A stretch of 37,454 nt of DNA from Blastococcus fimeti. GTDB taxonomy: Bacteria > Actinomycetota > Actinomycetes > Mycobacteriales > Geodermatophilaceae. The stretch is taken from positions 1-37,454 of the forward strand of contig FNAW01000013.1 in assembly GCA_900102115.1 (NCBI GenBank). The letters run 5' to 3'. Positions 22,913 to 31,816 of this stretch are shown here, piece after piece. The notes beneath the pieces were generated by a model, which was not told the DNA's origin, did no database searches, and saw nothing but the letters and a program-made list of their open reading frames with translations. The stretch's first letter is position 1, and each line of letters opens with the position of its first letter. Made by a program: the position numbers and the translations under genes.

Positions 22913-24231
22913 CCTGCTCCCGGGGTAGGACGGGGGAGCCAGACCGGATCGGCGCGCGGCGGCAGGACGGCCGCCGAGGTCCAGGGCGGCGAGCCCGGAG
23001 GCGCGACCACCTCGACCGGGCCGCCCGGCGAGTCCAGCCGCTGCAGGTAAGCGGCCGGATCGGGGTCGGGCGCGGGGGACGACGGGTCGCGCGGCGCGGC
23101 CAGCAGCTCCCGCCCCGTCTGGGCCAGGGAGAGCTCGCCGTACCAGCCGCCGCCCTCCTGGCGCTGCCGTACGAGCCCGGCGAGCACCGTCGCGGCGGCG
23201 AGGTAGCCGGTCGCGTGGTCGAGCGCCTGCGCCGGGAGCACGCCCGGCTGCTCCGATGTGCCGCAGACCGTCGCGATGCCGGTGGCGGCCTGCACCAGCG
23301 AGTCGAACCCCCGCCGGCCCGCCCACGGCCCGGACAGCCCCCAGGCGGAGATCCGGACGACGACGAGGTGCGGGTGCCGTTCGGCCAGCGCCCCGGGATC
23401 CAGGCCGAACGCCTCCAGCGCGCCCGGCCGGTAGCCCTGCACGACGACGTCCGCGCTCGCCAGCAGCTCCTCGACGGTGGCCCGGTCGCCGGCGTCGGCC
23501 AGGTCGAGCACCACGTGCCGCTTGCCGACGCCGGTGTCCAGCAGCCCCTCGGGCAGGTCGGGCAGCCGCGGCCCGTCGACCCGCAGCACATCGGCGCCGT
23601 GGGAGGCGAGCACCCGGGTGGCGACCGGGCCGGCGATCACCCGGGTCAGGTCGAGCACCCGCAGCCCGGGCAGCTCCGGCTGACGCGTGGGCCCGTCGGC
23701 GACCCGGCTCAGGGCGAGCAGCGGGAGCTCGCCGACCGCTCGGCCCTGCGGCGAGCTCGCCCACTCCTCGGGCGTCCGGATCGCGGCCGCCGCACCCCCG
23801 GCCGCGACGACGGCGGCCTCCAGCTCCTCGGCCCGCCACCGGGCAGCCGCCGCCGCGACGGTGTCGACGTCCTCGGACCCCAGGACGGAGGCCGCCGCCG
23901 CCCGGTGGTGCGGGTAGTTGCCGTGCAGCCGCAGCCAGCCGTCGGCGGTCCGCCAGAACCGGGACAGCGGCGCGAAGCCCATCCCGACCGGCCGCCCGGC
24001 GAGGCGTGCGTACCGCTCGCTGCGCACCGCGAGGCCGACGTGCGGCCCGTCCAGCCGGACCGGTCCGTCACGGCCGGCGAGCAGCCGGGCGGCGTGCAGC
24101 TGCGCGGCGACGGCACCGGTCACCAGGTCGTCGGCGGCCAGCGGTCCGCCCAGGCCGGGCGACCCGGTCAGCTCCATCACGCCGGCGGGCAGCCCGGTCG
24201 CCGCGGCGACCGCGGCGAGCAGCGCGCTCAC
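22909..24231 (-). CDS. CaiB/BaiF-type CoA-transferase with inverted domain order
   Basis: 440 residues. The part at about residues 195-400 is the usual N-terminal half of a type III CoA-transferase: LPGLRVLDLTRVIAGPVATRVLASHGADVLRVDGP, then VVQGYRPGALEAFGLDP, and QALDHATGYLAAATVLAGL, where the Asp aligns with the catalytic Asp (GDxxxG region). The first 190 residues instead resemble the C-terminal small domain of the family (FRTADGWLRLHGNYPHH). So the protein looks circularly permuted, or is the remnant of a tandem duplication. GTG at 24231 overlaps the upstream hydrolase stop (GTGA). Acyl-CoA substrate unknown. Confidence 0.85.
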   Translation of the reverse strand: MSALLAAVAAATGLPAGVMELTGSPGLGGPLAADDLVTGAVAAQLHAARLLAGRDGPVRLDGPHVGLAVRSERYARLAGRPVGMGFAPLSRFWRTADGWLRLHGNYPHHRAAAASVLGSEDVDTVAAAAARWRAEELEAAVVAAGGAAAAIRTPEEWASSPQGRAVGELPLLALSRVADGPTRQPELPGLRVLDLTRVIAGPVATRVLASHGADVLRVDGPRLPDLPEGLLDTGVGKRHVVLDLADAGDRATVEELLASADVVVQGYRPGALEAFGLDPGALAERHPHLVVVRISAWGLSGPWAGRRGFDSLVQAATGIATVCGTSEQPGVLPAQALDHATGYLAAATVLAGLVRQRQEGGGWYGELSLAQTGRELLAAPRDPSSPAPDPDPAAYLQRLDSPGGPVEVVAPPGSPPWTSAAVLPPRADPVWLPRPTPGAG

Positions 24232-24812
24232 CGGGCCGTGATCCGCACCGACGGGTCGGTGCACCAGGCGTGCACCGACGGCCAGGAGCCGTACCCGGCG
24301 GGGAGGTCCAGGTGCTGCCCGCCCGGGACGACGTCGGCGTCGAGCCCGAACCGGTCGGCGTACAGCGCGGCCGCCCCGCCCGGGAAGTAGGGGTCGTCGT
24401 CCGCGGCCACGAACCGCACCCGCGCGCGGACGCCGGCGGGCAGCTCGACCGCCTCGATGCCGGGCGGCGCGAAGGCCGTCACCTCCGGGAAGCCGCGCAG
24501 TACGTCGGCCGCCGGCGGCGCCACCAGCAGCACCCGGTCGGGCTGCAGGGCACCGAGCGACGGCGCGACCTGCCACCACAGCAGGACGGCGAGGCTGTGG
24601 CAGATCAGCACCCGCTCGCCGCCGTCCGTGCCCAGGGCGGCCAGCTCCGACCGCAGCAGCGCCGTCCACTCGTCGAGCACGGGCTCGTCGGGCGAGGGGA
24701 ACTGCGGGTACCGCACCTCGTGCCCCTCGGCAGTCAGTCGCTCGGCCAGCCAGCGCTGCCAGTGCCCCTCCGGCCGGGAGTTCTGCCAGCCGTGCACGAT
24801 CAGGAAGCTCAC
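24228..24812 (-). CDS. RBBP9/YdeN-like alpha/beta hydrolase
   Basis: 194 residues of the small RBBP9/YdeN hydrolase family: VSFLIVHGWQNSRPEGHWQRWL at the N-terminus, the nucleophile elbow VLICHSLAVLLWW, acid region AADDDPYFP and the C-terminal His in GGQHLDLPAGYGSWP. The elbow is Cys-His-Ser-Leu-Ala rather than the usual Gly-His-Ser-Leu-Gly, but the Ser is present. GTG at 24812 overlaps the regulator stop (GTGA), and its stop overlaps the next start, so it is translationally coupled on both sides. Likely a serine esterase; substrate unknown. Confidence 0.87.
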   Translation of the reverse strand: MSFLIVHGWQNSRPEGHWQRWLAERLTAEGHEVRYPQFPSPDEPVLDEWTALLRSELAALGTDGGERVLICHSLAVLLWWQVAPSLGALQPDRVLLVAPPAADVLRGFPEVTAFAPPGIEAVELPAGVRARVRFVAADDDPYFPGGAAALYADRFGLDADVVPGGQHLDLPAGYGSWPSVHAWCTDPSVRITAR

Positions 24813-26005
24813 GGCGTCATCCCCCCGGGATCCACGCCGAGCGCGAGGACGAGCGCCAGCACCGTGGCCGGCTCCTCCAGCCGCGCGCCGTACAGCTCGC
24901 GGAGCTGGGTCATCCGGTACCGGACGGTCTGCGGGTGGACGAAGAGCTGTGCGGCGACGGCGTCCCGGCGTCCCTGGTGCAGCAGCCACGAGCGCAGGGT
25001 CTCGGTCAGCTTCTCCCGCGCGCTCTCGCTCAGGTCCGCGAGCGGGGCGAGCGCCTCGGCCCGCAGATCGGCCAGCGCCGACTCGTCGGCCCGCAGCACG
25101 AGCTCGGCCAGCCGCGCCTCGGTGTCGAGCAGACCGCGCTCGTCCGCCGCCAGCCCGAGCTGCCGGGCCCGCAACGCCCGCGCGTAGGACGCGTCGACCT
25201 CGTCCCACGGCCGCGCAGGGCCCACCACCGCTTCCGTCTCCCGCAGGGAACGCATCAGGGCCGGCCGGGACCGGCCCTCGGCGTCCGGGACCAGGAGGGC
25301 CACCAGCTCGCCGGAGGCGACCGAGCCGGGCACCTCCTCGGTCGAGCGCAGCGTCCGCGCATCGAGCGAGCTGAGCGCGGTCCGCACCCGCGCCTCGGGC
25401 ACGACCACCGCCGTCAGCGTCCGTGGCAAGGTCCAGTCGGCCCGCTCGGCCGCCGCCTCCTTGTCCTCGCGCGCGCCCTGGCTCAGCAGCAGGTTGGCCA
25501 ACCGCTCGCGGTAGCGCTCCCGAACCCGGCCGGTGGTCGCCAGCTCGTCGCTGTGGCCGGCGACGCTGGCCGCGGACAGCTGGTCGATGTAGGCGAAGAC
25601 CAGCTCCGCGAAGCGGGCGAGCTGCTCGGCCGACAGCCCGGCGCGGACCCCGCTGCCGGCCATCAGCCGCCAGGACACCCGGGCGCCGACCCGGTAGGCC
25701 CCGAGCAGGGCATCCATCGACCGCCCGCTGCGCGCCTCGCCGCGACCCAGCGCGTAAGCGCCGTCGAGAGCAGCCTGGATCGGCGTGCTGGCGTCACCGT
25801 CCCCGCCCTCGGAGGCCAGCACCAGGAAGCCGCCCAGGGCGAGCTGGACGGCGTTCTCGATGTTCCGGCCCATCTCGCCGCTGAAGGCACGGGCGTAGCT
25901 GGGCACCTCGACGACGATCGCTGCCACCGTCTGCTCGGCCACGGCCGGAAGCTCCTGGCGCATCGCGGTCGCGACGGCCGTCGGCAGGCCCAGCTCTTCC
26001 TCCAT
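24809..26005 (-). CDS. PucR-type (HTH_30) transcriptional regulator
   Basis: 398 residues. A helical N-terminal sensor part (about 1-165, containing MDALLGAYRVGARVSWR), a GGDEF-like-degenerate middle segment (about 180-290) and the C-terminal PucR HTH: LRSWLLHQGRRDAVAAQLFVHPQTVRYRMTQLRELYG. I prefer the ATG at 26005 (MEEELGLP), which has GAGGGG in front, over the in-frame start at 26089. It diverges from the reductase/desaturase pair and heads the hydrolase/CoA-transferase/toroid chain. Regulators of this class control lipid genes in some actinobacteria, so desaturase control is a reasonable inference. Confidence 0.85.
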   Translation of the reverse strand: MEEELGLPTAVATAMRQELPAVAEQTVAAIVVEVPSYARAFSGEMGRNIENAVQLALGGFLVLASEGGDGDASTPIQAALDGAYALGRGEARSGRSMDALLGAYRVGARVSWRLMAGSGVRAGLSAEQLARFAELVFAYIDQLSAASVAGHSDELATTGRVRERYRERLANLLLSQGAREDKEAAAERADWTLPRTLTAVVVPEARVRTALSSLDARTLRSTEEVPGSVASGELVALLVPDAEGRSRPALMRSLRETEAVVGPARPWDEVDASYARALRARQLGLAADERGLLDTEARLAELVLRADESALADLRAEALAPLADLSESAREKLTETLRSWLLHQGRRDAVAAQLFVHPQTVRYRMTQLRELYGARLEEPATVLALVLALGVDPGGMTP

Positions 26006-26079
26006 GCCCGCCCCTCTTGTTCGCAGAGAACAGAACATAACGGTCAATTCACGTCCCGCACACAGGTATCTGAGCGCGC

Positions 26080-26091
26080 GGTTGGACAACC
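26080..26091. promoter_or_regulatory. Inverted repeat just upstream of the reductase gene
   Basis: GGTTG-GA-CAACC, 5-bp arms, ending 7 bp before the reductase ATG and about 75 bp upstream of the PucR start. Position in the shared intergenic region makes it a candidate operator for the PucR regulator; a short repeat like this may also be chance. Confidence 0.3.
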
Positions 26092-26098
26092 TCTAGGT

Positions 26099-27202
26099 AT
26101 GACGACGACCGTTCCCCGCCCGGACTCGGCGCGGTCGCCCCTGGCCACGCTCCGGAAGCGGGCGGTGCGGCTGGCCGAGATGGTGACCACGCCGCTGCTG
26201 CCCGTCGACTACCTGGATCTGTTCGACCCGCTCCGGTCCGGCGCCGCCCTCCGCGGCCGGATCGAGGCCGTGCTGCACGAGACGCGTGACGCGGCCAGCA
26301 TCGTCATCCGCCCCGGCAAGGACTGGCTGCCGCACACGCCCGGCCAGTACGTGCGCATCGGCATCGACATCGAAGGGGTCCGCCAGTGGCGCGCCTACTC
26401 GATCACCTCGGTGCTCGGCCGCCCCGACGGCTGCTTCACCATCACCGTGAAGGCGATCCCGGACGGGAAGGTGAGCAACCACCTCGTGCACCGGGCCCGC
26501 CCCGGCACGATCGTCCAGCTCGACCAGGCCACCGGTGAGTTCTGCCTGCCCGAGCAGGCGCCGGAGAAGGCGCTGTTCGTCACCGCCGGCTCCGGGATCA
26601 CGCCGGTCATGGGCATCCTGCGCAACCACGCCGCGCAGCTCTCCGACACGGTGCTCGTGCACTCGGCCCCCACCGCGGACGACGTCGTCTTCGGCGAGGA
26701 ACTGCGGCAGATGGCCGCCGAGGGCCGGATCCGGCTGATCGAGCAGCACACCGACAGCGCCGGGATGCTCGACGCCCGCTCCATCGCCGAGCTCGTCCCC
26801 GACCTGCACGAGCGCGCCACCTGGGCCTGCGGCCCGGTCGGCATGCTCGAGGCCCTCGAGGAGCACTGGGCGTCCGCCGGCATCGCCGACCGGCTCTACA
26901 CCGAGCGCTTCCGCCCGCGGATCCTCGTCACCGGCGAGGGCGGCACGGTCACCTTCAGCCGGAACGGCACGACGGTCGAGGCCGACGGCGCCACGCCGAT
27001 CCTCGACGCCGCCGAGGAGGCCGGCGTCCTGATGCCCAGCGGTTGCCGCATGGGCATCTGCTTCGGCTGCGTGCTGCCCCTGCGCGAGGGCGCCGTCCGC
27101 GACCTGCGCAACGGCGAGATCACCACCGCCGCCCCCGGTGACGGCGTGCTCATCCAGACCTGCGTCAGCGCCGCCGCCGGCGCCTGCGACATCGACCACT
27201 GA
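26099..27202 (+). CDS. Ferredoxin-NADP reductase with 2Fe-2S domain (desaturase partner)
   Basis: 367 residues, supplies electrons from NADPH to an acyl desaturase. FAD/NAD module: GQYVRIGIDIEGVRQWRAYSITS, then GSGITPVMGIL and CGPVGMLEALEEH. C-terminal plant-type 2Fe-2S ferredoxin domain: GCRMGICFGCVLPL with a later Cys in IQTCVS. The order FNR then ferredoxin matches Rv3230c, the known partner of mycobacterial DesA3. ATG at 26099 is the first Met of the homology; the ribosome site is weak. A desaturase gene follows after 25 bp, so one transcript is likely. Confidence 0.92.
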   Translation: MTTTVPRPDSARSPLATLRKRAVRLAEMVTTPLLPVDYLDLFDPLRSGAALRGRIEAVLHETRDAASIVIRPGKDWLPHTPGQYVRIGIDIEGVRQWRAYSITSVLGRPDGCFTITVKAIPDGKVSNHLVHRARPGTIVQLDQATGEFCLPEQAPEKALFVTAGSGITPVMGILRNHAAQLSDTVLVHSAPTADDVVFGEELRQMAAEGRIRLIEQHTDSAGMLDARSIAELVPDLHERATWACGPVGMLEALEEHWASAGIADRLYTERFRPRILVTGEGGTVTFSRNGTTVEADGATPILDAAEEAGVLMPSGCRMGICFGCVLPLREGAVRDLRNGEITTAAPGDGVLIQTCVSAAAGACDIDH

Positions 27203-27227
27203 CCGACCCGACACCCAGGAGCCGGAC

Positions 27228-28433
27228 ATGACCGTCATCCAGAAGAAGATCGACGACAACCCGATCGCCCACCTCTCCGCCGAGGACATCGAGCTCATCG
27301 GCAAGGAGCTCGACACCATCCGCCAGGAGATCAGGGACAGCCTCGGCGAGGACGACGCCGCCTACATCCGCACCGTCATCGACGTGCAGCGCAAGCTCGA
27401 GCTGGGCAGCCGCGCCGTCCTGCTGGCCTCGATGTTCCCGCCGGCCTGGCTCGTGGGCACCGTCGGGCTCTCCCTGGCCAAGATCCTCGAGAACATGGAG
27501 ATCGGGCACAACATCCTGCACGGCCAGTGGGACTGGATGCGCGACCCGAAGATCCACTCCACGACGTGGGAGTGGGACATGGCCAGCCCCGCGGCGCAGT
27601 GGAAGCACTCGCACAACGAGCTGCACCACACGTACACGAACGTGATCGGCAAGGACAACGACCTCGGCTACGGCATCATGCGCGTCGACGAGGACCAGAA
27701 GTGGCACCCGCTCTACCTGGCCCAGCCGCTGTGGAACTTCATCAACGCCTGCTTCTTCGAGTACGGCATCGCCGCCTACGACCTGGAGCTCGGCAAGAAC
27801 CTGGCGACCAAGAAGCGCCGGCAGAATCCGGAGTTCCGCGCCGCCACCAAGCAGGTGCTCAAGAAGATCCGCAATCAGGCGACCAAGGACTACGTGCTGC
27901 ACCCCGCGCTGTCGGGGCCCTCGTTCGTGCCGACCCTGGCGGCGAACTTCACCGCGAACGTCGTCCGCAACCTGTGGTCGCACTCGGTGATCATGTGTGG
28001 CCACTTCCCCGAGGGCGTCCAGACCTTCGAGAAGACCTCGATCGAGGGCGAGACCCGCGGTGAGTGGTACCTGCGCCAGATGCTCGGCTCGGCCAACATC
28101 TCGGGCAGCAAGGCCATGCACATCCTGACCGGCAACCTGAGCCACCAGGTCGAGCACCACCTCTTCCCGGACCTGCCCAGCAACCGGTACGCCGAGATCG
28201 CCCCCCGGGTGAAGGACATCTTCGACCGCTACGGCCTGACCTATCACTCGGCGCCGCTCGTCACGCAGGTCGCCAGCGCCTGGCACAAGGTCATCCGGCT
28301 CTCGCTGCCCAACGACTGGCTGGCCGAGACGAAGCCGTCCAACCTGCCCTCGCAGCTGGGCAAGCTCTGGAAGATGAGCACCGGCGGCAAGAAGGTGCGC
28401 CGCGCGATGCAGGCCCGCCCCGTCGCCGCCTGA
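27228..28433 (+). CDS. Membrane fatty-acyl desaturase (DesA3-like)
   Basis: 401 residues, integral-membrane di-iron desaturase. The three His boxes are visible: GHNILHGQ (about residue 93), HSHNELHHTY (about 128) and HQVEHHLFP near residue 307. Hydrophobic helices flank them. The reductase directly upstream and the similarity in design to DesA3 point to acyl-CoA or acyl-lipid delta-9 desaturation; the regiospecificity is inference. ATG at 27228 has an AGGAG ribosome site at good spacing. A perfect 23-bp hairpin follows the stop and ends the operon. Confidence 0.93.
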   Translation: MTVIQKKIDDNPIAHLSAEDIELIGKELDTIRQEIRDSLGEDDAAYIRTVIDVQRKLELGSRAVLLASMFPPAWLVGTVGLSLAKILENMEIGHNILHGQWDWMRDPKIHSTTWEWDMASPAAQWKHSHNELHHTYTNVIGKDNDLGYGIMRVDEDQKWHPLYLAQPLWNFINACFFEYGIAAYDLELGKNLATKKRRQNPEFRAATKQVLKKIRNQATKDYVLHPALSGPSFVPTLAANFTANVVRNLWSHSVIMCGHFPEGVQTFEKTSIEGETRGEWYLRQMLGSANISGSKAMHILTGNLSHQVEHHLFPDLPSNRYAEIAPRVKDIFDRYGLTYHSAPLVTQVASAWHKVIRLSLPNDWLAETKPSNLPSQLGKLWKMSTGGKKVRRAMQARPVAA

Positions 28434-28457
28434 GCCCACCGCGCTCCGCACACCCGC

Positions 28458-28506
28458 TGAACGCCAGGGGCCCAGAACCGCACCGGTTCTGGGCCCCTGG
28501 CGTTCA
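28458..28506 (+). terminator. Perfect 23-bp hairpin, bidirectional terminator
   Basis: Left arm 28458-28480 (begins TGAACGCC) pairs fully with 28484-28506 (ends GGCGTTCA) around a 3-nt CAC loop. It sits between the convergent desaturase and DUF2804 genes and can work for both. No U tract. Confidence 0.85.
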
Positions 28507-28517
28507 CTGCGTCGGCG

Positions 28518-29495
28518 TCACCAGAGCTGGCGGGCCTCCTCCGCCCAGCCGACGAGGCCGTCGACGTCCACCCGCTCGCCGTCGTCCGTCGTCGCCCAGC
28601 CGGTGAACTCGCCGAAGCACTGGTGGGTCTCCGAGGAGATGATCTTCATGTCGGTGGCCGCCGACCGCTCGTGGAACGGGTGCAGCGTGACGTCGACCGT
28701 CTCGCCGTGGATCCGCCAGGGGCGCAGCCAGTCGGTGCGGTCGTAGTCCCAGCGCAGCTCCTCGCCGATCTTGTGCAGCCGGCCGTCGACCAGCACGCCG
28801 TTCTCCGTCGAGCCGGTGCCGTCGGTCCACGTCCCGCCGACGGTGAGCCCCCGCCCGCCGGGCGCGCTGCCGGCCGCCCAGTTCCACGTGATCGAGCGGG
28901 GCCACTTGCCGCGACCGGAGTCCAGGACGGCGAACGACCCCTCGCCGACCTGGACCTCGACGCCGGCCAGCAGCAGGTGCCCGGTCACGGGGAGGGCGAC
29001 GTCCTTGACGGTGTACTGGAAGCGCTTCGGGCTCCACGGCACGACGACGGCCAGCGCCTCGTGGCCCGGGTCGCGCTGCACGGTGAGGTCGAAGTCGACG
29101 TCGGGGGCGCGGCCCTTCAGCGTCGTCGCCGCGGGCGTGCCACCGAACTCGAAGGCGAGCGTCCTGCCGCGGCCACTCGCTGCCCCGGTGCGCTCGGGCA
29201 GCACGACGCCCTTGGCCAGCGGCACGATGTCGGCCCGCTCGATCTCCCGCCCGGTCGCGCGGTCCAGCAGGTAGAGGCTGTACAGGGCCGCGTAGTCCAG
29301 CGAGGAGACGGTCACGCCGAGGATGTGCGTCGGCGTGACGATGCCCCAGTACTCCCAGCGCTTCGCGCGCCCCCAGCCGCTCAGGTTGGCCCGGTGCAGC
29401 GGGGCCCGGCTCCACCCCACGGCAGCGGGGTTCAGCCGCCCGTCGGTGCCGCACAGGTCGACGGGGACGGTGAGCTCGCGTTCGGTGGTGGGCAC
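28518..29495 (-). CDS. DUF2804 family protein
   Basis: 325 residues, soluble, beta-rich. The conserved opening GTDGRLNPAAVGWSRAPLHRANL, then RWEYWGIVTPTHILGVTVSSLDYAALYSLYLLD, and later SITWNWAAGSA and YDRTDWLRPWRIHG are typical for DUF2804, a family with a fold resembling lipocalin-like/carotenoid-hydratase-type (CrtC-like) proteins; no activity is established here. GTG at 29495. It converges on the desaturase gene and shares its terminator. Confidence 0.85.
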   Translation of the reverse strand: MPTTERELTVPVDLCGTDGRLNPAAVGWSRAPLHRANLSGWGRAKRWEYWGIVTPTHILGVTVSSLDYAALYSLYLLDRATGREIERADIVPLAKGVVLPERTGAASGRGRTLAFEFGGTPAATTLKGRAPDVDFDLTVQRDPGHEALAVVVPWSPKRFQYTVKDVALPVTGHLLLAGVEVQVGEGSFAVLDSGRGKWPRSITWNWAAGSAPGGRGLTVGGTWTDGTGSTENGVLVDGRLHKIGEELRWDYDRTDWLRPWRIHGETVDVTLHPFHERSAATDMKIISSETHQCFGEFTGWATTDDGERVDVDGLVGWAEEARQLW

Positions 29496-29527
29496 CGCGG
29501 CAGGCTAGCGGGGCGCCTGACCGGCGA

Positions 29528-29543
29528 TGTTTCCCGTGGAACC
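29528..29543. other. parS-like 16-mer
   Basis: TGTTTCCCGTGGAACC, intergenic between two minus-strand genes. It matches 13 of 16 bases of the general parS consensus TGTTTCACGTGAAACA. The central CCCGTG resembles known variant sites, and a second parS-like palindrome lies at 7945-7958. Candidate only. Confidence 0.35.
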
Positions 29544-29547
29544 GACG

Positions 29548-29958
29548 TCAGCCGGCCGCCGGCGCACGGAGGTGCACGGAGTCCAGCCGACGCCCGACGA
29601 CGGCGCCCGGCTGCCACACCTCCGCGTAGCGGATCGTCTGCTCGACCTCCTGCTCCACCAGGTCGTCGAACTCCGGCGCGCCGAGCACGTCGGGGCCCAT
29701 GCCCGTGGTCACGAAGTGGTCGGTGAGGGCCAGACGGACGTCGTCGTAGGACAGATCCAGGTCGCGCACCAGCGCCGTGGTGGTGGCCTTCCGGGAGCTC
29801 AGCCCGGAGAACGCCCGGCCGCAGCCGCAGCCGCCCGCGGGATCGCGCCGGTCGGTCGCGCAGACGAACCCCGCGAACACCAGCTCGCCCTCCACCGCGA
29901 AGCAGAAGTCCCCGTCCCGGTCACCCTGACCCTCGCGGGTCGCAGTCAGCAGCTTCAT
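29548..29958 (-). CDS. Conserved small protein with Cys cluster (DUF7715-like)
   Basis: 136 residues from the ATG at 29958 (MKLLTATREGQG); an in-frame GTG at 29967 is an alternative. The centre has a cluster GGCGCGRAFSGLSS with further Cys in FVCATD, possibly a metal or disulfide site, and a C-terminal acidic helix (EFDDLVEQEVEQTI) ahead of VWQPGAVVGRRLD. The family placement as DUF7715 is by pattern only. Located directly downstream of dnaB on the same strand, about 47 bp away. Confidence 0.65.
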   Translation of the reverse strand: MKLLTATREGQGDRDGDFCFAVEGELVFAGFVCATDRRDPAGGCGCGRAFSGLSSRKATTTALVRDLDLSYDDVRLALTDHFVTTGMGPDVLGAPEFDDLVEQEVEQTIRYAEVWQPGAVVGRRLDSVHLRAPAAG

Positions 29959-30005
29959 GGCGGCCACCGTCCCGGGTGGGTACGACAGTTCCCGCTGGTC
30001 CGCCG

Positions 30006-30872
<867 letters not shown>

Positions 30873-30902
30873 CCGCTTCTCGGTGACGGCGGAGATCTCA
30901 TA

Positions 30903-31376
30903 CTAGGCGCGGTCGACGATGTCGTCGACGTCCCCGCGGCCACCGGCGGCGCCGTAGCCCAGCTGGACGACGCGCGTGCCGGCCTCCACCAGGCGGCGCA
31001 GCACGGCCTGCTCGGCGACGATCGCGGCGTAGTAGCCGGCGTTGGCCGCCGTCGGCGTCGAGGCGATGAGCGTGTGCAGGTAGACCGCGCCGCCCATCTT
31101 GGACAGCTGGTCGGTGCGGTTCAGCTCGGCGGCGACGGTGATCGCGTCGGCGGGCTCGCCGCGGCCGTACAGGTCCAGGACGACGTCGAAGATGATCTGG
31201 TGCGCCGGGCGGTAGAAGTCGGCGCCGTGCAGCACCTCGACGACGTCGGCGATGGCGTCCTTGCTGAGCAGCATGCCGCCGAGCACCGACTGCTCGGCCT
31301 GGACGTCCTGCGGGGGCTGCCGGTCGTACTCCGGCGCCGCCGCCATGGGCCGGCTGTACTCGTCGGCCACCGCCAC
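30903..31376 (-). CDS. dnaB: Replicative DNA helicase DnaB, N-terminal part (ends at in-frame TAG)
   Basis: 157 residues. The DnaB N-terminal helical domain is complete: PPQDVQAEQSVLGGMLLS, DFYRPAHQIIFDVVLDLYGRGEPADAITVAAEL, and GGAVYLHTLIASTPTAANAGYYAAIVAEQAVLRRLVEAG. It ends VDDIVDRA then TAG, followed in frame by YEISAVTEKR and the ATPase part. In relatives a Gln stands at the stop position, and CAG to TAG is one base change. GTG at 31376 is chosen because GGAGGT is 7 nt upstream; the frame is open to 31412. This could be a true split gene, a suppressed stop, a disabled copy, or a sequencing error. Confidence 0.8.
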   Translation of the reverse strand: MAVADEYSRPMAAAPEYDRQPPQDVQAEQSVLGGMLLSKDAIADVVEVLHGADFYRPAHQIIFDVVLDLYGRGEPADAITVAAELNRTDQLSKMGGAVYLHTLIASTPTAANAGYYAAIVAEQAVLRRLVEAGTRVVQLGYGAAGGRGDVDDIVDRA

Positions 31377-31459
31377 GGGGCATACCTCCATCTCCTGCGG
31401 ACGCGCCCGCACTGCCGCTCACCGAGGGGAAGCCGGGAGGTCGGCGGGCGCCGCCGTTG

Positions 31460-31475
31460 CCGAACGTGTGTTCGG
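31460..31475. promoter_or_regulatory. LexA/SOS-box-like palindrome upstream of dnaB
   Basis: CCGAAC-GTGT-GTTCGG, perfect 6-bp arms with a 4-nt spacer. It has the spacing of the actinobacterial SOS box TCGAAC-N4-GTTCGA and matches 10 of its 12 fixed bases. It lies 84 bp upstream of the dnaB GTG, a normal operator distance. Confidence 0.5.
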
Positions 31476-31576
31476 TCCTTGCTACCGCCGGGCTCTGACA
31501 GTTCTCGCTCGGCGGCAGCTGGGAGGGACGTTAGGAAGCTGGAGCGGTGCCGTCCAACACCTCGATCTGCACAACA

Positions 31577-31585
31577 TGTGGACAA
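31577..31585 (-). promoter_or_regulatory. DnaA-box-like site (exact TTGTCCACA on the minus strand)
   Basis: TGTGGACAA on the plus strand is the complement of the actinobacterial DnaA box TTGTCCACA. Near-matches lie at 31611-31619 (TGTGGAGAC) and 31688-31696 (TGTGGACAG), and TCGTCCACA at 33561-33569 upstream of rpsF. Suggests DnaA influence on replication genes; binding is not shown. Confidence 0.45.
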
Positions 31586-31816
31586 GTCGGTGGACGGAGG
31601 CGTGTCGACATGTGGAGACGGCCGGGGACACCGCGGGGACGTGTCCCCGCCGCGAGCCGGTCACCTGCGCGGACGCCGTCCCCGGCCTGTGGACAGAAAG
31701 TTCTCCGAAACTTTTTTCCGGGTTGGCACGCGTGGTGTCGCCGTGACGGACGGGACCGTCCCGACCGGCCTCGTGCACAGCCCCCGCGCGACCCGCTCAG
31801 CGCCCCTGGGACGCCA

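Noticed and set aside
31697..31717. Plus-strand intrinsic terminator (AAAGTT-CTCCGA-AACTTT-TTT)
   Set aside because: No plus-strand gene ends here, and the stem is short and A/T-rich. It is more likely a promoter-region element of dnaB.
31560..31720. Chromosomal origin of replication
   Set aside because: DnaA-like boxes and an A/T-rich tract occur, but dnaA/dnaN are absent and only one box is exact. Kept as a possible DnaA regulatory site.
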